Assembly (NCBI GenBank): GCA_903813345.2
Contig: CAIIXF020000011.1
Span: 27,148,166-27,212,165, forward strand
DNA from: Owenia fusiformis
Lineage: Eukaryota; Annelida; Polychaeta; Sabellida; Oweniidae
Length of the DNA: 64,000 bases
Direction: 5' to 3'
The position numbers and the translations under genes were made by a program. Shown here piece by piece: positions 11,601 to 22,400 of the stretch; within the stretch, counting starts at the first letter, position 1; every line of letters begins with the position of its first letter. The notes below the pieces were generated by a model that had not been told where the DNA came from, searched no databases, and saw only the letters and a program-made list of their open reading frames with translations.

Positions 11601-13224
11601 TATGACGATATCTGGGTATATTTAACTTTAAAATATGGTAGATCCCATCTTTTCAAGGAAAAATAATTTCACTGAAATGCAAATAAAAAATACTACAAAA
11701 TGATATATAAAACACATAGTTAGCTTTTCAGGCAGAGATTAACGCTTAAAGCTGAGATTACCACGCATTTCCCGAATTGTCCCCAGGTCTGTCCACGTCA
11801 TACAGGGTGGTCAAAAAACGGAAACCCTGCATTTTCCTCATAATCTTTGTCATTTATTACTCCATGATGTTTCACACATTTGTAAATCATTCAATTCCCT
11901 ACCACCCTACCATATTTCATGACCATCAGACTGACAGTCACAATTTTACAGCACTTTGAACAACATGCTGCAGGTTTGGCCATCATCGTGCAGTAGGTAA
12001 ATCTGCACATTTGTCAATGGCTCAAATGCATTCCTCAGCAGGTATGGCCTGAATGATACAGATGATCTCACTTTAGAGGTTTGCAATTGTCCTGATGTCA
12101 TTCTTATACACTCTATCTCTGCCATATCCCCATAAGTAGGGACAGTTTGGACGACATGTGCAGGTTTCTCTACAGCGCAATAGTGGCCACCAGGAATGTT
12201 CTTTAAAGTGCTGTAACACTGTGACTATCGATCTGATGGTCATGGAATAAGGCAGTCAGGTAGGAAATTGAATGATGTACAAATGTGTAAAGTCATTTCT
12301 TAGAATGACAAAGATATTAAGAAAATGGTGTAAGGGTTTCCAGTTTTTTGACCACCCTGTACAAGCGTAAATTGTATTCGTCTTTTCAGAAGAAGAGCTC
12401 TCAAAAGGAACATCGGTATGAATGTATACAAGGAGTGTGGTAAGGACGATTCTTACGTTCATCTTTCCGACAACGCAACACAACTCGAACATGAATCCTC
12501 TTCGCAAAAAAACTCGAATGGCATCAACTTTTGCGTCAGCGAGAATACAAATCATGACGAGACAACTGGACCACAGGAGCACAACATTGATTCAGTTCTA
12601 TGTGTGCATCCAAAGGGACTGGTATCAGCATATGAAGAAGTTGATCTTGACATGAATACCCAGCAAAACGAACCAGTCCGATCAAATACCAAAGACGATA
12701 TGACTTCGGCTTTAGCATATGAAGATGTTGATATTGATCAACAAGATACATCAGGCCAGAGTGGTGAATCCTTGAACAAGCCACCACATAGCAACAGTTC
12801 TGATATTATAGCCATGGACAAATCAAAAGCTGGATATGAAGAGGTTGACATAGACAACAATAATCCAAATATCTCCATTGATCAGCTTTACTCTAAGCCA
12901 TTTAAAAAACAACACCAGGATTCGAGTGAAATTGCGGCATTGTACGCAAAACCAAACAAAGGTCCACGTGCTTTAACAAAAGACCCAAACAGTGCAATAC
13001 AAGATACCAACAAGCGTGTTGCTTTAAACGATGGAAAAACACCACTGTTGCAACATAACGAAGCAGATCAGACGAATCATTCCCAGGAATATTACTCATG
13101 TCCAATAGATGTTGATCCCACATATGTAGATGATAATGGAGACGATTATGACGCGTTGGCCCTGGGTAATAGAAAACGTCCCCCGGAACTTGGGGATGAT
13201 TATTCCCATTTAGGAAAAAGATAA
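8570..13224 (+). CDS. R3: SUEL-like receptor with long tyrosine-rich tail (4 exons)
   Basis: Model join(8570-8630, 8987-9391, 10746-10884, 12390-13224), 1440 nt, 479 aa; phases 1,1,2 as in R2. Order: signal peptide (MWIILSVLLLWG); Cys-rich extracellular domain of about 100 residues, a diverged SUEL-like fold; Thr-rich stalk; one TM helix; 278-residue tail. Tail motifs: YKEC, YVHL, three acidic repeats YEEVDLD, YEDVDID, YEEVDID, then YSKP, YAKP, YSCP, YVDD, YDAL and YSHL at the C-terminus. YEEV resembles the Src-family SH2 ligand class, YxxP the Crk class, and the last two YxxL look like a widely spaced ITAM. This suggests a phosphotyrosine scaffold receptor; ligand and kinase unknown. Its introns carry at least three MITEs. 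The tail shares YAKPNK with R1. Confidence 0.7.
8987..9391 (+). CDS. R3 exon 2, SUEL-like domain and stalk
   Basis: Acceptor TTTTTGCAG at 8978-8986. Starts with KDICKEGCFEEE; ten or more Cys, with RRCNRKKRCF and the closing INFQRICYGC at positions matching the end of SUEL domains. A Thr-rich stalk follows (TTEAPVTNAITFTTEG). Donor ACAG|GTACAT, phase 1. The Cys pattern is diverged, so the fold assignment is less sure than for R2. Confidence 0.55.
9795..10395. mobile_element. MITE family M1, copy A
   Basis: In R3 intron 2. Tip CACTCCCGTCCATATGTTTG, other end matching its inverse (CTTATGGAGGAGAGTG). TA precedes it. Shares its body with copies at 33706-34571 and 56241-56935, for example the GTTAAAGCCTCTTTACG block near both ends. 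No coding capacity. Confidence 0.75.
10746..10884 (+). CDS. R3 exon 3, transmembrane helix
   Basis: Acceptor ATCCAGCAG, donor TAAG|GTATGT. Encodes a short juxtamembrane piece (GSHLNTTIQIAVGDRIDN) then a hydrophobic helix (VVIIATVIAACIVGIVAV, TTIICVVL) ending YVR. Phase 1 in, phase 2 out. Confidence 0.65.
11031..11786. mobile_element. TIR element family M2, copy A
   Basis: In R3 intron 3. Ends are CTGGGGACAAT and its inverse ATTGTCCCCAG, with further weaker inverted similarity outside (ACACGT / ACGTCAT). Body shared with 27321-28151, including GCGTAACATTATGGCGTCAA. No transposase seen. Confidence 0.65.
11803..12359. mobile_element. MITE with mariner-like TIR, 557 bp
   Basis: Tips CAGGGTGGTCAAAAAACGGA and the inverse TTTTTTGACCACCCTG, flanked by TA on both sides (11801-11802 and 12360-12361). 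The inner arms are also inverted copies (CATGACCATCAGA.. near both ends), so most of it can fold back. It ends 30 bp before the R3 tail exon. Confidence 0.8.
12390..13224 (+). CDS. R3 exon 4, tyrosine-rich cytoplasmic tail
   Basis: Acceptor CGTCTTTTCAG; begins RRRALKRNIGMNVYKECG, a basic membrane-proximal stretch. Eleven or more tyrosines, mostly in acidic context. The triplet YEEVDLD / YEDVDID / YEEVDID is spaced about 35-40 residues apart, an internal repeat. The exon ends DDYSHLGKR then TAA. Confidence 0.75.
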
Positions 13225-14202
13225 GGTGATACCTGACAATTAATAATCAAATACAAACCCAATCAAAATATATTTACATACATTAAGGTATTGCATGAGA
13301 ACATTAAATTAAGGACTTTTATGATATTTAACTTGCCATGCAATGAAATTCAATAAGAAAGATGCTATATTTCATTTATGACTCCATAACAGGCAACGGC
13401 AGACCGATACTTTACCTCATGTGCTCCAATCTAGACTCAAAAAAATTAGTTTCATGTTCTGAGAGTGGCTAGGGAGCGATAAAGACTGATTTAGCAGTTG
13501 AATCCCCGTTCTAATTTATCTTTTGATTCACTTATATCTAGTTTATCGTATATAGAGTAATATTGCATAGATTGCATTCGTTATCCCTGATGATGATGCA
13601 CGTCCTCAAATATGATTAATTACTTTAAGGATGCAATCACGTTTTGTTTACTTCCATGAAGTTTTAAAATAAAGTTTTCATATAGCTCAGTAATGTTTCG
13701 CATCTGGGTCACCATGACACATTACCTATTCCAGATTTTCAGAACAAGGTTCTGCTGACTTTTCAACACATCACGATTTCCATGGTGAAGTTAATTTTAG
13801 CATTTCCTTAAAAGTCAAATCACGCAGTTTTGGAGTGGGAATTTATTGGTTGCGGATGTGCAATATTAAACCACGCATTGTAATCTGACGAATTAATGTT
13901 TTTAGTCTAGCACGAGTAGAAGTCTCCATTTGAAAGTATGTATATTTTCGAAATGTATGTGTCATTTTAATGTATGTTTTTAATTTAATCATATGTTTTT
14001 GAATGATTATTAGTTTATGCTTTTATTAAACAATAAATCATACATTCTACCCCCTATATTGTATATATTTACCTTCGAATAAATGTTAGTTTTATCTTCT
14101 CTGATTAACCGTGTACTTCGATGTAACTTTAAGGATTGGATATACATGGTATATTCGAGTCTCAGATCTGGAAAATAACACAGACAAAATACTGAAATCA
14201 CT

Positions 14203-14730
14203 GGTGATCCACTCGATTACGCTGGTTACCAAAACGGTTCGTTTTGGTAACAAAATGTCGGAACATCGAAGGTAGGATTTTTCTCGTTTCCTTATTTTAT
14301 ACGTTGTAGGCAGAATTCCCACGTCGTTTTTTAACACAAACGTGTATCAGTATCATATGTTTAAGAAATTGTACATATTTGCGAACAAATAGTTCAGAAG
14401 ACAACAGAATCGTCGATTTACTTCCTCACTTAAGTTACATAAACGGTTTGGGTTAAAAGTGCAGATCTTCACTGTTTTTCGAAAAACCGTTTATGTAACT
14501 TAAGTGAGGAAGTAAATCGACGATTCTGTTGTCTTCTGAGCTATTTTTTCGCAAACATGTACATTTTCTAAAACATATGATACTGATGCACGTTGTCAGA
14601 AAAAAACATCGTGGGGATTCTGCCTACAACGCGTGTAATCAGGAAAAAAGAAAAATCGTGCATTCGACGTTCCGACATTTTGTTACCAAAACGGGTCGTT
14701 TTGGTAACCAGCGTAATCGAGTGGATCACC
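14203..14730. repeat. Long inverted repeat (hairpin), arms about 250 bp
   Basis: The left arm begins GGTGATCCACTCGATTACGC and the right arm ends with its inverse GCGTAATCGAGTGGATCACC. The inner parts (for example TTACTTCCTCACTTAAGTTA) match exactly; small gaps lie midway. A loop of about 30 nt lies near 14450-14482. A fold-back MITE is the simplest reading; no open frame of its own. Confidence 0.85.
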
Positions 14731-17211
14731 TGTGGAAATGATTTGTACCACTAGTATTTACTATGACCTAACTATCCTTTGCTTGTCTCGTGTAAACAAA
14801 TGTTTCACACGACTTTATGAACAGTTGCTATGGTAATTAGTATAATAGTGATTTGAATGCATAATGTTTATGGTAAAAGATAGGAGTATATCGAGGAGTT
14901 CACTAAACATGGTTTTTTATGATATTAATTAATTATCATTTAACGTTTTTTGCAGTAATTATAAATAATATCAATGTATGTTTCAGGTTACGCTGACATG
15001 GTATTTCAATATTTCCAATATAATCAAGTTTTTGCAATGTTAAACTTGGTTTTATCTACTGACATCTTTAATGAATCAGAATAAAGTTAAGGAAATTATC
15101 CAATGAATATAATTATGGTGGACCTGGGGTGTGGGCCCTGAAAAAATGGGCTCAAAAAATGTGGGCCGAAAACTTTTCTAAAGGTGGGCCTTGAAAGGCC
15201 CTATTCTATAATTTTAAGCCAAATTATCAGAAAAATGGGCCTTAAATCTTTAAAATTTAGGCCCTTCTGACCTAAAAGTGTTTTCAGACTTCGAATATGC
15301 CCCCCCCCCCTACCTAATTGGTTCCCGGCAATGTTGGGGATATGTGTGTGACTGCAAAAAAATACGATAACTACATGAGGAAGCAGGAAGAGCACTTTCT
15401 AGCTGAGTAAACGGGAGGTACAAAATCTGTTGTTCAAATGTTGCTATATACCATTTTGAAACTGAGAGTCACTTTTGAGGATCTGACCTACTTTCGGAGG
15501 TGCCCTTTCGGAGGTTCACTAGTTACAAAGATGGCTAATTTACCGTAAACCTTATGGGAATCGATTTACCATTTCGGCGACAGGTATTTAAGTCATATTA
15601 CTATATGGTACTCCGGAATATGAAGAATCCGTAGCACATTTTAGCGCAGCAACATTTGAACCAATATTTAAAGAGTTGAATATGTCTTGTTTTTTGAAAA
15701 TGCTGAAAAAACTTGCAGCTTTCAGGTCGAAATATGTCTATCATCACAAGGGGTCAAAAACATAAACATTTGCATTCGAATTAATTAGTGAAATTACATT
15801 TGCATGCTTTGTAGCTTTTTCAAATACGAGTGGAGCAGATTCAACAAAATTAGGCGAAAGATTTGGGTAATTCATGATTGCCGAGTTAATATCAGGCTTT
15901 ACTATGTACAACATTTTGTTACAAGAATTTATTCCTATCATCGCAAGGGGTCAACCAACAATTTATTGTTATGTTTTACAAGACATAAGACAATAACAAA
16001 TAGGTAAGATTTATATCTAATTAAATATTACAGAGGTATCGGAATGTTTATATATTCCAAGGGCATGTCTAATAATCTATAAGAGTCATGTGTCATTGAA
16101 TCCCTTACATTTTTCCTCAACCTTACCGGCGCTGGCTATCATCACATTTTCTGATGAATATTTCTCCTTTGACATTACTGCTGGTTATCATCACATTTTT
16201 GAAGATAATGATAATAATTTTTCTTGAACATTCGTGAATTCTGTGTTTTTTGACAAAAATAATCTCAACTTAGGAACCCCCAAACATATATTTAAAATTC
16301 ATCTCATATACGTAAAGGTCAAATACTTAATTTACGAAATTGAACTCACTATTGATTCTCAGAAAATCCTGATAGATATAGTGATGCAATTTGTACAGGC
16401 CTGTTATAAGTTTCCATCAAATTAATTAATGTTATTCTCATTTGTATCTTGTGACAACCCCCCCCCCCCTCCCTCCCAATCTCTCACATTACCAATAAAC
16501 CATCTATGGTTACTGTAATTAATCCTCTATTGTAATTTAAACTACCTAGAATGCCTATGGCGATTGGTAGTAGATATTTTGTGTATTTTTTGATTATGAA
16601 GGAAATAAATAATATGTTAAAAAAATATTATAAATAGCATTATGTACTCCAAATTGGAAAAATGAGGTTTAGTGAATTGTTGACCCTTGGTAAGGACAGG
16701 GATAACTCAGCCTAAGATCTGGAACTATATTGAACGGCTATAATGAAAACAATACTTGACAAAATTGTAAATATAAGGTCAAATCGCTGCTCTATTTGGT
16801 GAGAATATGACAAGGGTTTTGGGAAGTCGGAGGGCCACTTGTTCGCTATAATTTTTCTGAAAGGTGATGTAATTCTGCATCAATTCATGTAGTTTGTTTC
16901 TTTTTATTTTGTGGACAAAGAATTTAGAGCATTTTTATTCCCTAGAGTAATATTTTATGGGAGGGGTAACGATGATCACATTATCATTCTATAACATCAA
17001 TCAAATATTTGCTATAGTACTGATTTCTACACTATGTCACTAGTACAGTGGCTAAGTGTATCTTAAAATTATAGAGAGATGTGTTGATTGGTTTAGGAGA
17101 AAACATGATTTAAAGAAATTAATGAGCATATCTTCGTTCATATTTTAGTCTCTTTTTTTGTTTTTGCACCTTCGGAGAAAAATTGAGTAGTGATAGTGCT
17201 CCAAGTAGTAT

Positions 17212-17640
17212 TCAAAAATCATTTCTAATCTGTGTGACATTGTTATTAGTAATGACATCATAAATAAACAGTGGTTTCTTTCCTTCCCTCCTGGCCCCTA
17301 GGGACCTCCACCCTAAACATGAAGTGACTTTGATTGCACTTGTCCCTTGGATACATCCACTCACAATTAATGCTGACCAATACTGGATTATTTCCAATTT
17401 AGAAAGTAAATTTAAATTTGCACAATGAAATATGATATTACCATATTCTAACTGAGGAAGTATGAATGCCATATAAATCTTCTCTAGATGTTTTGATCTT
17501 AACTTATGTTTCAGTGCCATAAGTAGGTTCAACGTCCTGTTACATTTAACAATAATATTATTAATGTGTTCCTCAAAATTCAAAGACTGGTCTAAAATAA
17601 TTCCAAGATGTTTGTGACAACAAGTAAATGGAATAGAGTC
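17212..17640 (-). mobile_element. LINE fragment, reverse transcriptase C-terminal part
   Basis: The minus strand reads HKHLGIILDQSLNFEEHI, then KCNRTLNLLMALKHKLRSKH, LEKIYMAFILPQLEYGN: the thumb-side region after the catalytic core in Jockey/CR1-like reverse transcriptases. The LINE at 59503-61215 carries the same layout (KHLGLNLDKHLNFNYHI). Catalytic motifs are absent. Confidence 0.7.
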
Positions 17641-18266
17641 ACCATTTAATATAACTCATATAAATCATTCATTTAGTATTTACATTTGATAGCTTTTTCA
17701 ATTCTGGTATATTGATATGCATTGTCTTTGATATCAATATTTTTTCATGAATCGTAATACAAATTGTTTTTGGGGGCTCTCAGAAAAAGGATAATATGTT
17801 GGGGTTTGATCATGTGTGTGATTGAGTTGGTTTTTCAGACATTACAATTTTCGATATTTTCTAGGTCGATATTCGGACTCATTCCCTGACTCATCCTTTC
17901 ACACCATGGGCTATCATCGTAGTGGGCATGTCAGTGCCTCGTAGTTTTAAAACAAAAGCTTAAATTAACAGTGATCTATTTGAGATACTCTCCCCTCAAA
18001 AGGTTTGACAAGACTAGTATTTTAGTGTATGTTAAAGTACAAGGGACAATGAAAACGTTTCTTACCGTTGGTTCTAGATTTTATAAGTCTTAGAATAAGT
18101 CTTAGAGGAGTTGGATGCTCAAACTTTAGTACGAGCCAGTGCAGTTAGTTTGCTTGAAACTATGAGTTTAATATAAATTGGTTTATTGGTAGTGGCACAT
18201 AGTAACAATACATATTGTCAATGATTGCATGATTTATAACACTCTGTTAAGCTGCAGTTCTGGAAA

Positions 18267-18416
18267 TTTGACGACAGCGTTTACAACCTCCATCAAGGAG
18301 GCCTTAAACATCTGTTTTTGGATAGGATGGACACGTGTAGGAGGTGCATTGCAGCTGAGGGGGATATTTTGAAGGAAGTTGAATATGAGCATAAGAAACT
18401 ACTAAAGAAGGTTTAA
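18267..18416 (+). pseudogene. Possible mariner transposase C-terminal relic
   Basis: An open end of 49 codons with LFLDRMDTCRRCIAAEGDIL followed by a basic tail and stop. This resembles the R-W-x-x-C-I-x-x-x-G-x-Y-F end of mariner transposases. Upstream the frame is not kept and no TIR was found, so the call is tentative. Confidence 0.35.
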
Positions 18417-19005
18417 ACTACAGTCTGTTGACAGATGACACTACTGAGTGTTTAGAAATTTTCAGAACCGTAGCTTATTTTTTAAAAATCACGCCGCTCC
18501 ACCTAGATTAATCATTGAAAATGTATATTGACACTGTGCCACTACCAATTAATAAAATATGAAACACATACAGTTTCAAGCAAGTTTGATCGACCCGTGT
18601 ATTGTATTATGTCTAAGGGCCATTTATGTCCTAATAAAGTCAATAGGATAGCAATTTTGAAATTCGTCATCAATCTGCAACTTCCTGAAATTGAGGGATT
18701 GAAAAATTATATCTAACAGACATTCTTGTCCAGATAAAGTCAAGAAAAAATAAAATAGTATTTAGAAAGTATATCGAAAATTCAAATGACAAACTTTGGT
18801 AATTGCCATGCATAATTTCAAATACTGAATTGGGTTAGGGTTGCAAACATGTTGAAATGGGGTGTTATGTACTATTAAGCAGCAACCTTGGAATATAGCA
18901 TCCAACAGGATGACGTAAATTATGAAATACACTATAAGTGTTTATTGAAGTAGATTAATTGGTATTCTTCTATTCTTTTTCATTTCTTGATGCAGGTATT
19001 GGTTC

Positions 19006-19373
19006 TGGAAATTGCTTTTCGGAAATGACCACTCAAAAAGTAAATTTGTTTATAATTCAATACTATGTGGTCAATGTACTTCACACGTATTTAAACAAAA
19101 GCCATATAAACAGAGTACACATACATTGTCCGTTCTTAATGACTTTGTTAAAGTACTTTATTTTCGATTCTCTAAGATGGAGAACAGACAATACACCTTT
19201 TAAGTCATTTCCTGCATCAAAAACATTTTCAGCAGGTGTTTCACTTTTTGAGACAGCAACGAACCCGAATGGATAAACAGATAAAATAATTGTCAATTGC
19301 TCACGCCGGTGTAAGACTTATTGGTGTATTTTCTTTGATAATTAGTTTTGTGAAAATCTGAAACAACATAGAA
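19006..19373 (+). promoter_or_regulatory. Conserved 5' flank of L1
   Basis: This stretch resembles the DNA before the L2 start (26457-26837), including CGATTCTCTAAGATGG, AAGTCATTTCCTGC and TTTCACTTTTTGAGAC-like blocks, so the promoter region was duplicated with the gene. No TATA box or factor site is claimed. Confidence 0.4.
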
Positions 19374-19452
19374 ATGGAGAAAACAGTTGTAAATGGAATA
19401 CTTTGCATATACTTGACATTCTGTTATATAATAACCCGTCATTTGTCATTTG
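19374..19452 (+). CDS. L1 exon 1, signal peptide
   Basis: MEKTVVNGILCIYLTFCYII, then TRHLSF. The HLSFG ending is shared with L2 and L3 (HISYG in L4). Donor TTTG|GTAGGT, phase 1. Confidence 0.75.
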
Positions 19453-22400
19453 GTAGGTATAAAAATTACATCTTCGAATATTTCAGAAATTATTTTTATT
19501 TTCTTCAAAATTATGTTATTAATTTAATGATTATGATGTAATTATAATGGAAAAAATAAACATCCTTTTAAGGTTGTTTTGACTTCCTTTTACTTTCTAA
19601 TACAAAGGTAAGCATAAAGAGAGTAATAATAACCGTCTTTGCAACATATTTCATTTTTCAACACGTTAAAGATGAAATTAAAGTTAAGCTCATAATCAAT
19701 TGACCGACCCCGCATGGGTATATATCCAGTAACTTTATAAATACTTCGTATTTAAGGACAGTTTTAGCTGAAATGAGCAAAAATGCAAGAGATACATGTA
19801 CATCTAAATGAATGAATTTGTTGGAAATCTTCGGACAGATAAATAGTATATAATTAAAGTAACAGAACGTTTGATCATTTTCCTTAGGCCAATACCAGTG
19901 TGAGGTGGGGAGTGAATATAATGGCAAATGCTACCACTTTGATGCAACGTTATCCACATGGTCAGATGCTGAAGTTTCATGCAACGGATTCACAGGTGGT
20001 CGTTTAGCAGCAGTTCATTCTCAAGGAATATTTGACTTTGTTAAAGACACGATAAGGTAAGTGGTACAAAGAAACGGGTCATTAATATAACAAAATGTCA
20101 CCAAGAATGGACACTCGTGCACAGGTACGAATACAAAGGCATTTTTCTCATTAGCCTCAGTCTATAGAATGCCATTTTCATCTCTTCGTAATAAAATTGA
20201 GGATGAAATAAGCTAAAACGTTGCATGCAACGGATTCACAGGTGGTCGTTTAGCAGCAGTTCATTCTCAAGGAATATTTGACTTTGTTAAAGACACGATA
20301 AGGTAGGTGGTACTAAGAAAAAATTACAATTAGTTTTAGGGGAAACATTGATCGGAATGTTGACCATGGAACTGCTGGCCGTAAATAAACAAGCCCCAAC
20401 ATGTCATACAATAATCTTAAGTATGAAGAGCCCTCCAGCCATTATTAATTAAAATGATTTATGATGTTTCTAAAATGAGCAACTGATACTGAATATTGTT
20501 AATAATCACAGATAGCGGAGGGCAATGTCCTACAAATTGGCACAGCTATCAATCAAGCTGTTACTCATCCAGCGGAACTGCAAACGCAACATGGGAGAAT
20601 GCAAGAATTGCTTGTGCTAGTCAAGGTGCCCATTTGGCTACTATAACATCAGATGGCGAAAATACCAATGTGGCATCATGGCAGTAAGTGCTCAAACTGC
20701 CCATGTGTATATGTTTAAGGCCTCGTGAATTGTTTGAGACAATTAGACTCCTAGTAGACACCTTTGCCTCGTACCTTGTTTGTAATGAAAAGTTAGCAAT
20801 TCACGAAGAACGTAAATTTGTTCTGATTCAGCTGGAGCAATTAACTATCTAAAAATTCTAATGTTTGTGTTAATTTTGCTGAAATTGAAATATTTGAAAT
20901 ACAACTCCTAGAACAATTTGTATAATTGAACATTGTTTCCGGAAATGTTCAAAACAATTGTAAAAATTAAGAGAATAAAAGATGTTTTCAAATTTTGCAT
21001 GGGACTTTAATCGTATCATATTTGTTAGTATTGCATAGTTCGTTTTATACAGGTCGTCTTGGCATTGGTACGGCTTAAAGCGGGGCTTGTATTTCTGGAA
21101 TGGTAGGGCATCTTTCGCAGACTGGCTGAAATGGAAAACTGTCCCGTCGTCAAACTTATTAATGTCTCAAAGTTGTGTGCTTGCTGATGTATCAAATCTA
21201 GGTCTTTGGAAAACTGGTTCATGTAGCAACACACATGGGTTCCTTTGTGAATCTCAATTGGGTAAGATTTGGTTGAACAAATGCAATGAAATGAAACATG
21301 AAATGTCAACTGTGAGATCCAGTATCAAACAAATAAGGATACAAGATTGCTATAATAATTATAATGTCCAATCTGTTTTTTAGTTGACATCGATGAATGT
21401 GCACAAGGATCGCATAATTGCCACCAAGATGCAATTTGCGCAAATACAGACGGAAGTTTTGACTGTAATTGCAATCCAGGATACTCCGGGGATGGTGTAA
21501 CTTGTACAGATGGCGATGAATGTATCTTGAACACTCATAACTGCGACATTAACGCTGTTTGCAGTAATCTTCCAGGATCATTTTCGTGTAATTGCAATCC
21601 AGGATACTCCGGAGATGGTGTAACTTGTACTGATGACAATGAATGTATCTTGAACACTCATAACTGCGACATTAACGCTGTTTGCAGTAATCTTCCAGGA
21701 TCATTTTCGTGTAATTGCAATCCAGGATACTCCGGAGATGGTGTAACTTGTACTGATGACAATGAATGTATCTTGAACACTCATAACTGCGACATTAACG
21801 CTGTTTGTAGTAACATCCCAGGATCATTCTCGTGTAATTGCATACCAGGATACTCTGGCGACGGTGTATCTTGCACAGATGACGATGAATGTACTCTGAA
21901 CACACATAACTGCGACATAAACGCTGTTTGTAGCAACATCCCGGCATCATTTTCGTGCACTTGTAATTTTGGCTACACTGGAGATGGTGCACAGTGCCAA
22001 AGTAAGTGATACATCGAAAATAGTTCGCGCACGTATTGTTACACATTTTCGCTTTTTAACACGACAGAATGTGACGTTTTTTGAGAAAAATGTACACATT
22101 TGGAAATCCTTTCGTCCTCCACATTGCCTCTATATCTCAAAATATTCAAGACGAATAATTCTGATATCGTATACATATTATCAATGGGTAAGGGGCATCA
22201 TAAAACACGAATCATAAACCCCAGTCAATGCAATTCAATGTAATCACAGCTGTATATCTGAATATAGATGGCACGTGTGTAGACTGATTTCTCTAAGCAA
22301 AAAAAATAACTATAAAATCCAAAAGATGGCAGTGTTTATATCACTTCTCACATTGAAATCTTTCTGCAAAGCCGGCCACATTTTGACCAAAATGTACCGG

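Larger units (their letters stand above)
13225..19005. other. Long intergenic region between the receptor and lectin clusters
   Basis: No host gene supported. Holds a large hairpin (14203-14730), a LINE fragment (17212-17640), a mariner relic (18267-18416), several runs of C (near 15300 and 16458) and a stretch near 15120-15260 with repeated GTGGGCC words. Remaining open frames are short and featureless. Confidence 0.5.

Noticed and set aside
14010-14741. Open frames on both strands over the hairpin
   Set aside because: Explained by the inverted repeat; the two arms give mirror-image translations.
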